NCBI GenBank assembly: GCA_030123625.1
Contig: CP126121.1
Location: 1,466,179 to 1,530,178 of the forward strand
Length of the DNA stretch: 64,000 nt
From: Nitrospira sp.
Lineage (GTDB): Bacteria > Nitrospirota > Nitrospiria > Nitrospirales > Nitrospiraceae
Direction: 5' to 3'
This document shows, in pieces, positions 57,750 to 64,000 of the stretch; positions within the stretch are counted from its first letter, which is position 1, and each line of letters starts with the position of its first letter. The notes below the pieces were generated by a model that did not search any database, was not told where the DNA came from, and saw only the letters and a list, made by a program, of their open reading frames with translations. Both the position numbers and the translations under genes were made by a program.

Positions 57750-59057
57750 ATGCCGAAGCATGAACTGATCTTGCTCAAGAACATGATGCAGCCCGGCTAC
57801 ACCGGCTCGTTGACGGACTATGAGAAGACCGGCGGCTATCAAGCCTTGGGGAACACGCTCGGAAAGATCGCTCCGTCGGATGTGACGGCGATGGTCCGCA
57901 AGTCCGGATTACGCGGCCGAGGCGGCGCCGGCTTCCCGACAGGCGTGAAATGGGGGTTTCTGCCGAAAGACTATCAAGGTCCCCGTTATCTGTGCTGCAA
58001 CGCCGACGAGAGCGAGCCCGGTACGTTTAAGGATCGTCAACTCATGGAGCGGGATCCTCATCAAGTATTGGAAGGCATCGTGTTGGCGTGCTATGCCATC
58101 GGCGCGGAAACCGCCTACATCTATATCCGTGGGGAAATGGTCTTGGGCTCAAAGATCTTGGAACAGGCCATCGGCGAAGCAAGAGTCGCCGGGTATATCG
58201 GAAAGAACATTCTCGGCACCGGCATCAACGCGGACGTATGGGTGCATCGGGGAGCGGGAGCCTATATTTGCGGCGAAGAAACGGCTCTTTTGGAATCACT
58301 CGAGGGCAAACGCGGCCTTCCCCGCATCAAGCCGCCGTTTCCAGCCACGCATGGGCTTTACAATAAGCCGACGGTGGTCAATAACGTCGAGACGCTGGCG
58401 AACCTTCCCCATATCCTCAACAAAGGACCCGAGTGGTTTGCGGCGATCGGCTCTCCGCCGAAGAGCACCGGTACCAGAGTCTTCTGTGTCAGCGGGCATG
58501 TCAAACGACCGGGCAATTATGAGGTTCCGATGGGGATGACGGTCCGAGAGTTGGTGTACGAACATGCCGGCGGCATGCGGTCCGACAAGCCGATGAAAGC
58601 CTTTATTCCCGGCGGAGCTTCGGCGCCATTTCTGACGCCAGCCCATCTCGACGTGAAGCTGGATTTTGAACACGTGGCGGCGGCAGGATCGATGTTGGGA
58701 TCCGGCGGCGTGACGGTGATGGAAGAAGGTACCAGCATGGTGTGGGCTGCACTTCGGCTGATGGAATTTTTCTACCATGAGTCCTGTGGGAAATGCAGTC
58801 CTTGCCGAGAAGGCAGTTCTTGGCTTGTGCAGACTCTACGCAGGATCTTGGCGAAGCGTGGTCGGATGGAGGATCTTGAAACCTTGTCGGATCTATGCAA
58901 AAACATCGCAGGCCGCACGGTCTGCGCCTTCGGGGACGCGGCAGTCGCTCCGATCCAAAGCACGCTGAAACATTGGCGGCAAGAATACGTCGACCTCATC
59001 AACGAAGCGGAAGCGGCGAATTTAATCATGCCAGGGCAAGTAGGAGTAGGACGTTAA
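57750..59057 (+). CDS. nuoF: NADH-quinone oxidoreductase subunit F
   Basis: A 435-residue subunit with FMN, NADH site and the [4Fe-4S] cluster N3. The nucleotide/FMN loop is GLRGRGGAGFPTGVKWGF, followed by the NADH-contact CCNADESEPGTFKDR and the SLBB-like GHVKRPGNYEVPMGMTV. The N3 ligands are in ESCGKCSPCREGSSWL and, 40 residues later, GRTVCAFGD. It accepts the hydride from NADH and sends electrons to NuoG. All key residues are present, so the enzyme should use NADH rather than only ferredoxin. Confidence 0.96.
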   Translation: MPKHELILLKNMMQPGYTGSLTDYEKTGGYQALGNTLGKIAPSDVTAMVRKSGLRGRGGAGFPTGVKWGFLPKDYQGPRYLCCNADESEPGTFKDRQLMERDPHQVLEGIVLACYAIGAETAYIYIRGEMVLGSKILEQAIGEARVAGYIGKNILGTGINADVWVHRGAGAYICGEETALLESLEGKRGLPRIKPPFPATHGLYNKPTVVNNVETLANLPHILNKGPEWFAAIGSPPKSTGTRVFCVSGHVKRPGNYEVPMGMTVRELVYEHAGGMRSDKPMKAFIPGGASAPFLTPAHLDVKLDFEHVAAAGSMLGSGGVTVMEEGTSMVWAALRLMEFFYHESCGKCSPCREGSSWLVQTLRRILAKRGRMEDLETLSDLCKNIAGRTVCAFGDAAVAPIQSTLKHWRQEYVDLINEAEAANLIMPGQVGVGR

Positions 59058-59152
59058 TGGTGAATCGTTATTCGCAAGAATCATGCGCTCGCCTCGCGGC
59101 GAAGCCGAGGGTTGAACGGTTCACGAATAACGTTTAACGAATACCGGAGAGC
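59058..59152. repeat. nuoF-nuoG spacer hairpin repeat
   Basis: GTGAATCGTTATTCG on the left and CGAATAACGTTTAACG on the right share a perfect 9-base core (CGTTATTCG / CGAATAACG). A small GC-rich hairpin GCCTCGCGGCGAAGC lies between them. The right arm word CGTTTAACGAATA also occurs in the nuoA-nuoB spacer. Confidence 0.5.
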
Positions 59153-61819
59153 ATGGCCGACACAGCAACACAAACCGTGCGCATCACGATCGACGGAATG
59201 ACGGTCAACGTCCCGAAAGGGACATTAGTAATCGAAGCGGCTCGTCGCGTCGGTGTCATGATCCCGCATTTCTGCTATCACCCGAAACTCAAGCCGGACG
59301 CCAATTGTCGTATGTGCTTGGTCGAAATTGAAAAAATGCCCAAGCTTCAAACGGCTTGCAGCACACCGGTCGACGAAGGAATGAGCGTACGCACCGCCAC
59401 CACCGTGGTCGACGACGCCCATAAATCGGTGCTCGAGTTCATTCTGGCCAATCATCCGCTGGACTGTCCGGTCTGTGATCAAGGGGGAAAGTGCGACCTT
59501 CAAGACTTTTCGCACCAGTACACCGCGACCAGCCGATTCGTTGAAACCAAGCGCATATTCCAAAAGGAGTATTTCAGTCCGCTCATCGAAACGCAGATGA
59601 ATCGCTGCGTGCAGTGCCTCCGTTGTGTCCGATACTGCGATGAAGTGATGGACGTCAAGGCGTTGGCGCCGGTCGGTCGCGGCACCATGACGGAAATCAA
59701 GTACTTCGGCTCTCATCCGCTCGAGTGTGAGTTCTGCGGGGGCTGCGTTCAGATCTGTCCCGTCGGAGCAATTACCAGCCGACTGTCCATGTACGAGTAC
59801 CGGCCATGGATGCTGAAGCGAGCCGAGACCATTTGCGGCTACTGCGGAGATGGGTGTCAGATGACCGTGCAGACGAAGGAGCAGGAACTCATCGAAGTGA
59901 ACTCGGCGCATGGAGCGGGGCGCAACAATGGCGACCTCTGCGCTCGGGGGTTTTTTGGATTCCATGCCGCAGGCGACCCTCATCGCCTGACCCATCCGCT
60001 CATTCGGCGCGACGGCGTGCTGGTGCAGGCGACCTGGGAAGAAGCCCTGGAATACGTCGCCGGCCGCGTCGGCGAGATTAAAGCCGCCCACGGAGGACAG
60101 AGTTTCGGAGGATTGATTTCGGGCCGTTGCACCAACGAGGAACTGTACCTGTTTCAGAAATTTCTCCGCGTGGCCGTCGGCACCAACCATATCGACAGCA
60201 GCGCGCGCTATGGCCATGTCAACGGTCTGCATGCCATGCAACTCGTACAGGGAACGCATCGGTGGACCGTCACCTTCGACGACATCCTGGATGCGGACGT
60301 CCTCATTCTCGTCGGCACGAACATTACCGAGACGAATCCCATCACGGGCCTCAAAGTCAAAGAAGCGGTGAAGAAACGCCGGGCGACGCTGATCACCATC
60401 GAGTCGTTGGAGCCGGTCGTCGACACGATGAGCAATATCGCCAATCTCTCGCACCATCATTTCCGTATTCCGACCGGCGACACACCCAATGCCATCCTCG
60501 GTTTGGTGAAGGCCGTCGTAGAACAGAATCTGATACAGCCGGACCTCGCGCAACGATATCCGGCGTATCTCAACTCCATTACGAGCGCGTTGCGACAGAT
60601 TTCTTGGCAGGACCTACAGGCGGCGACCGGAATCGAACCGGATGCTTTTGTGAGGGCGGCCAAGGTGGCTGCGGGAGGACGTCGGGTCGTTATCTTGGCC
60701 GGACAGCTCTTGCTGCGGAGCGAACATGGCTACAACGGATGTTTGACCCTCTTGGATCTGCTTCTTCTCACGGGAAAGTTGGATGGTCCCGGCTGTGGGT
60801 TTGCGCCGCTCGCCGAGGAAAACAACGACCAGGGAGCGGTCGAAATGGGAACCGTCACCGAATTTCTGCCCGGTGCCCGCCCTATCGCCAGCAGCACGGA
60901 TCGCGAGAGAATCGAGAAGCAATGGAAAGCCGAACTCCCGACCGACAGAGGAGTTTCCCTCATCGGCATGTTGGATCGAGCCAACGCGGGCTCCCTCAAG
61001 GCGATGTTCATCGTCGGAGAGAATCCGGTCGGAAGCCTCCCCGCCACGATCCAGGCTGAGAAATCACTGCGCAACCTCGATTTCTTGGTGTGCCAAGAGC
61101 TGTTTTTAACGGAGACGGCCGCCTTGGCCCACGTCGTGTTGCCGGCCGCTTCATCTCTGGAAAAACACGGGACGTTTACCAATACCGAGGGCCATGTTCA
61201 GGCCGTCCGGCCGGCGATCGAACCCATCGGAGAAAGCCGCCCCGATTGGGAAGTCTTTTCCGCGCTTTCCATCTTATTGGACTCGCCGATGGAGTACGCC
61301 GAAAGCAAAGAGATCCTCAAGGAAATTCGGAGTCTCATTCCAGGCTATGGTTCGCTGGGGCCCGCACCGTTGCCGCCTAAAGTTGATCGTTCGGCTGTGG
61401 ATCGCTATCTCCTCGCCGGCTATCAGCGTGACCTCGCAGCCAGGTACCGGCCTATCCCACGAACGTCCAGACCGGATGGAACCGTGCGGTTGGAATTGGC
61501 ACAGAGCCTGTTCCATTCCGGAAAATTATCCACACGATCGAAAGGGCTGTTACAGGTCGAAGGAAGCGGCCGGCTCCGTATCAGTCCGCTTGACGCCGCA
61601 CGTTTTGCCTTGTCGGATGGAGATCGGGTCCGCCTCTCCAGCACGTCCGGGGAAATGACGACCGAGGTGAAGATTATGGAGCGGGTCCCACAAGGAACGG
61701 CATGGTTCCCGTACCACTTTGGTCAAGCCGCCGTCCGACTATTTGAATGCGTCATCGATCCGATCACCCACGTACCGGCGTTCCGGCCGGCGACGGTGTC
61801 CATCATGAAAGTGGCGTGA
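59153..61819 (+). CDS. nuoG: NADH-quinone oxidoreductase subunit G
   Basis: An 888-residue subunit carrying several Fe-S clusters. The ferredoxin-like N-terminus holds N1b (FCYHPKLKPDANCRMCLVEI, later TACSTP). N5 is HPLDCPVCDQGGKCDLQD with its His ligand. N4 is in NRCVQCLRCVRYC plus CEFCGGCVQICPVGA. The C-terminal part is a molybdopterin-oxidoreductase fold without cofactor; it begins with CGYCGDGCQM, and with LCARGFFGF it gives the four Cys of the off-path cluster N7, which only some bacteria keep. It forms the middle of the electron wire in the peripheral arm. Confidence 0.95.
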   Translation: MADTATQTVRITIDGMTVNVPKGTLVIEAARRVGVMIPHFCYHPKLKPDANCRMCLVEIEKMPKLQTACSTPVDEGMSVRTATTVVDDAHKSVLEFILANHPLDCPVCDQGGKCDLQDFSHQYTATSRFVETKRIFQKEYFSPLIETQMNRCVQCLRCVRYCDEVMDVKALAPVGRGTMTEIKYFGSHPLECEFCGGCVQICPVGAITSRLSMYEYRPWMLKRAETICGYCGDGCQMTVQTKEQELIEVNSAHGAGRNNGDLCARGFFGFHAAGDPHRLTHPLIRRDGVLVQATWEEALEYVAGRVGEIKAAHGGQSFGGLISGRCTNEELYLFQKFLRVAVGTNHIDSSARYGHVNGLHAMQLVQGTHRWTVTFDDILDADVLILVGTNITETNPITGLKVKEAVKKRRATLITIESLEPVVDTMSNIANLSHHHFRIPTGDTPNAILGLVKAVVEQNLIQPDLAQRYPAYLNSITSALRQISWQDLQAATGIEPDAFVRAAKVAAGGRRVVILAGQLLLRSEHGYNGCLTLLDLLLLTGKLDGPGCGFAPLAEENNDQGAVEMGTVTEFLPGARPIASSTDRERIEKQWKAELPTDRGVSLIGMLDRANAGSLKAMFIVGENPVGSLPATIQAEKSLRNLDFLVCQELFLTETAALAHVVLPAASSLEKHGTFTNTEGHVQAVRPAIEPIGESRPDWEVFSALSILLDSPMEYAESKEILKEIRSLIPGYGSLGPAPLPPKVDRSAVDRYLLAGYQRDLAARYRPIPRTSRPDGTVRLELAQSLFHSGKLSTRSKGLLQVEGSGRLRISPLDAARFALSDGDRVRLSSTSGEMTTEVKIMERVPQGTAWFPYHFGQAAVRLFECVIDPITHVPAFRPATVSIMKVA

Positions 61820-61861
61820 TGATTCTCTTCATCGTTGATGTGCTAATCGAGGAGTCCAATT

Positions 61862-62938
61862 GTGACTGAATTCGGATTGCGTCTCGCTATCTCCCTGACC
61901 CAGATCGCCGCGGTCATGGGCGTCGTGGTCGTCACGGTACTCATTCTCACCCTCGCAGAACGAAAAGTCCTGGGCTGGATGCAAGACCGCATGGGTCCGA
62001 TGGAAGTGGGGCCCTACGGCATCCTCCAACCGTTTGCGGACGCCATCAAGCTCTTCTTCAAGGAAGACATTATTCCCGCCGGCGCCAATAAGTTCCTGTT
62101 CACCATCGCGCCGATCCTTTGTTTAATTCCCGCGTTCATCGGATTTGCCGTGATTCCTTGGGGCCCCAACCAGACGTTTGAAGTCGACGGCATCACGGTG
62201 AGGCCGTTTGTGATCAGCGACATCAACATCGGCATCCTGTACATCTTAGCGTTCGCCTCGCTTGGGGCCTACGGCATCATCCTCGGAGGATGGGCTTCCA
62301 ACAGCAAATACTCGCTGCTCGGCGGTCTACGATCGGCGGCACAAATCATCAGTTACGAGCTCAACGTCGGATTATCCATTGTCGGCGTGTTGATTCTGGC
62401 CGGTTCACTCAGCCTCGTGAAAATCACCGAGGCTCAGACCGGAGGCTTTTGGAATTGGTATCTCTTCGCGTTACCGGCCCCCCAAATTTTTGCGTTTGTC
62501 GTCTATGTGATCTCATCGGTGGCTGAAACCAACCGGGTCCCCTTCGATCTGCCGGAAGCGGAGAGCGAGCTCGTCGCCGGCTTCTTCACCGAATACAGCG
62601 GCCTCAGATTCGCGTTCTTCTTCCTCGCCGAGTACGCCAACATGGTGTTAGTGTCCTGTGTAGCCGCCGCGCTGTTTCTCGGCGGATGGAACGCACCGTA
62701 CCCCGGAACGATTCTGGCGCTCATCGGTTTGCCGTCCGTGGCTTGGGTCGAGAACACGATGTGGTTTGCGGTCAAAACGTACTCTTTCTTGTTTCTCTTT
62801 TTCTGGCTTCGGGCCACGTTGCCGAGACTGCGATACGATCAACTGATGAGATTCGGCTGGAAGGTGATGCTGCCCATTGCGTTGGGTAACATCGTCGTGA
62901 CGTCCCTTGCGGTATTTTTCTACCAACAGATGAAGTAG
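61862..62938 (+). CDS. nuoH: NADH-quinone oxidoreductase subunit H
   Basis: A 358-residue membrane subunit with eight or nine helices, starting at GTG after GAGGAG. The quinone-channel motifs are present: LAERKVLGWMQDRMGPMEVG and ETNRVPFDLPEAESELVAGF, and the acidic loop GPNQTFEVDGITV. It shapes the quinone cavity with NuoB and NuoD and begins the proton-transfer chain. The gene follows nuoG by 42 nt and precedes nuoI by 14 nt. Confidence 0.96.
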   Translation: MTEFGLRLAISLTQIAAVMGVVVVTVLILTLAERKVLGWMQDRMGPMEVGPYGILQPFADAIKLFFKEDIIPAGANKFLFTIAPILCLIPAFIGFAVIPWGPNQTFEVDGITVRPFVISDINIGILYILAFASLGAYGIILGGWASNSKYSLLGGLRSAAQIISYELNVGLSIVGVLILAGSLSLVKITEAQTGGFWNWYLFALPAPQIFAFVVYVISSVAETNRVPFDLPEAESELVAGFFTEYSGLRFAFFFLAEYANMVLVSCVAAALFLGGWNAPYPGTILALIGLPSVAWVENTMWFAVKTYSFLFLFFWLRATLPRLRYDQLMRFGWKVMLPIALGNIVVTSLAVFFYQQMK

Positions 62939-62952
62939 CGGGCGAGACCCAT

Positions 62953-63519
62953 ATGGCATCTACGGCGACCACCAAGCGTTTGAACCTGTACGAATGGTTC
63001 AAAACGATCACATTCTACGAGATTCTGGTCGGCATGAAAGCGACCTTATCGCATTTGCTTCATTACCGTCCCGTGACCTTGCAATACCCTCACGAAAAAC
63101 GCACACTGCCGGATAATTATCGGGGCATGCTTGCGCTGCTCCGATACGATGATGGAACCGAGAAGTGCGTAGGATGCGATCTCTGTGAAGCAGCCTGTCC
63201 GTCGCGCGTCATCCGGGTCGTCAGCGCCGAAGTGCCGGGTGAACCGACGAAGCGTTACTCGAAAGAATATTATATGGACATGACCCGTTGCTTGTTCTGT
63301 GGGATGTGTGTGGAGGCCTGTCCCGTCGATGCACTGGGCATGACGAGAGAATTCGAGTGGGCGGTATACGACAAGCGCCAGCTCCACTTGAATAAACAAC
63401 AATTGCTCGCGATCGGCGACCGCTCATTTCCAGTCCGTGAGAAACGCCTGGAACTGCAACATCCGAACGTGGCGTTTTTCAACGTGGCATTCAAGCACGT
63501 GCCGCCCAAACCGGACTGA
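62953..63519 (+). CDS. nuoI: NADH-quinone oxidoreductase subunit I
   Basis: A 188-residue ferredoxin-type subunit with two [4Fe-4S] clusters, N6a and N6b: CVGCDLCEAACPSRVIRV and CLFCGMCVEACPVDALGM. An N-terminal amphipathic stretch (LNLYEWFKTITFYEILVGMK) anchors it to the membrane arm. It carries electrons from NuoG to N2 in NuoB. The C-terminal tail (RLELQHPNVAFFNVAFKHVP) is longer than in the E. coli protein. 89 nt separate it from nuoJ. Confidence 0.95.
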   Translation: MASTATTKRLNLYEWFKTITFYEILVGMKATLSHLLHYRPVTLQYPHEKRTLPDNYRGMLALLRYDDGTEKCVGCDLCEAACPSRVIRVVSAEVPGEPTKRYSKEYYMDMTRCLFCGMCVEACPVDALGMTREFEWAVYDKRQLHLNKQQLLAIGDRSFPVREKRLELQHPNVAFFNVAFKHVPPKPD

Positions 63520-63608
63520 CTCTCAAAGATTGCTCATCGGACGAACGATGGCTGCAACACCGTTGCGTTAGTCCGGCTCTGATCGCTCGCTGACCCAGGA
63601 ACCGTCTC

Positions 63609-64000
63609 ATGTCGCAGCTGTTTTTTGGATACTTCGCCGGGATGATCGCCCTAACCTCCATGCTGGTGGTTGCGCTGAGAAACCCCGTCTACAGCGCACT
63701 GTCGCTCTTGGTCATGTTCTTCCATATCGCGGGACTCTTCGTCATGCTTCATGCCGAATTCCTGGCCGCTGTGCAGATTATCGTCTATTGCGGGGCCATT
63801 CTGGTGCTGTATCTGTTCGTCGTCATGTTGCTCAATGTCAAGCAAGACGACCGTTATCACAGCCAATGGCGAATCGCCGCAATCGTCTGTGTGCCGTTGG
63901 TGATCGAATCCATCGTGCTGCTCGCCGGCGGAGCGGGGACGATGGTCTCGAGCCGCAACTCCGAACCGCATGATGCCGTCGCCACCGACAATACGCTGGC
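63609..64000 (+). CDS. nuoJ: NADH-quinone oxidoreductase subunit J, cut by window end
   Basis: The ATG at 63609 starts SQLFFGYFAGMIALTSMLVV, and the frame remains open to base 64000. The second segment NPVYSALSLLVMFFHIAGLF and the pi-bulge helix HAEFLAAVQIIVYCGAILVL followed by YLFVVMLLN are the hallmark of NuoJ (ND6). It belongs to the membrane arm near the quinone site. Only the first ~130 residues are visible; nuoK and later subunits presumably follow. Confidence 0.92.
   Translation, partial: MSQLFFGYFAGMIALTSMLVVALRNPVYSALSLLVMFFHIAGLFVMLHAEFLAAVQIIVYCGAILVLYLFVVMLLNVKQDDRYHSQWRIAAIVCVPLVIESIVLLAGGAGTMVSSRNSEPHDAVATDNTL

Noticed and set aside
1..64000. CRISPR arrays, rRNA operons, prophage
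   Set aside because: No regularly spaced direct repeats, no rRNA-like sequence and no phage structural genes were seen. The single excisionase-like protein at 37312 is not enough to call a phage or island.

Overview
The window is one contiguous stretch of a Gram-negative, moderately GC-rich chromosome that most resembles Nitrospira (phylum Nitrospirota). That assignment is inference. It rests on a fused NuoCD next to a MidA/NDUFAF7-type methyltransferase, an SmbP-like protein of the kind known from nitrifiers, many heavy-metal RND systems and nitrogen-compound catabolism genes. No rRNA or 16S marker is present to confirm it. No rRNA, tRNA or CRISPR array was found.

Layout. (1) 1-2.2 kb: a truncated outer-membrane porin and a bile acid:Na+ symporter family carrier. 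(2) 2.4-15.1 kb: two divergent heavy-metal RND export clusters. One is of Czc type (minus strand, divalent cations) and one of Cus type (plus strand, Cu/Ag). Each is preceded by a small exported metal-binding protein. (3) 15.4-17.2 kb: a SoxC/SoxD-like molybdenum sulfane/sulfite dehydrogenase pair, followed by a 216-bp MITE-like repeat. (4) 17.5-22.2 kb: a copper operon (DsbA-like protein, ECF sigma factor with a Cys-rich tail, CopA with two YHS and two HMBD domains) and a divergent Slp lipoprotein whose promoter predicts a leaderless mRNA. (5) 22.3-31.1 kb: a ureide scavenging cluster made of two GntR/FCD regulators, a DUF2877-like fragment, a BMP-type ABC importer, biuret hydrolase BiuH, a TrtA-like triuret hydrolase and a stand-alone allophanate hydrolase C-domain. 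Together these would import triuret/biuret and release ammonia plus allophanate/urea. (6) 31.6-45.7 kb: a 14-kb minus-strand metal island with an SmbP-like protein, TPR protein, beta-propeller lipoprotein, two paralogous porin-like barrels, TonB receptor, TonB, BNR propeller with a CxCC motif, two TlpA thioredoxins, an excisionase-like HTH protein and four copies of a small exported protein. (7) 45.9-48.6 kb: secA. (8) 48.6-52.9 kb: an accessory patch with a sigma-factor remnant, AbrB/Doc toxin-antitoxin pair, small lipoprotein, complete IS with target duplication, decayed FecI and ferri-siderophore receptor genes, and a possible small RNA between two terminators. (9) 53.0-64 kb: midA plus nuoA-B-CD-E-F-G-H-I-J of complex I, with hairpin repeats in most spacers.

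The most striking pattern is a family of five small exported proteins (at 8.0, 35.2, 36.8, 40.4 and 45.4 kb). They have a signal peptide, a His-rich stretch, in four of five a C-x-W-x-C motif, and an R-(A/G)-P-P motif at or near the C-terminus. Each sits directly upstream of a metal-transport or envelope gene, and three have nearly identical spacers of 105-110 nt. This matches the published features of CutF (DUF2946) of Rhodobacter capsulatus, a nascent exported protein that senses copper through a C-terminal Pro-rich sequence. I infer that the window holds an expanded, possibly metal-diversified set of translational metal sensors. The second notable system is the triuret/biuret cluster.
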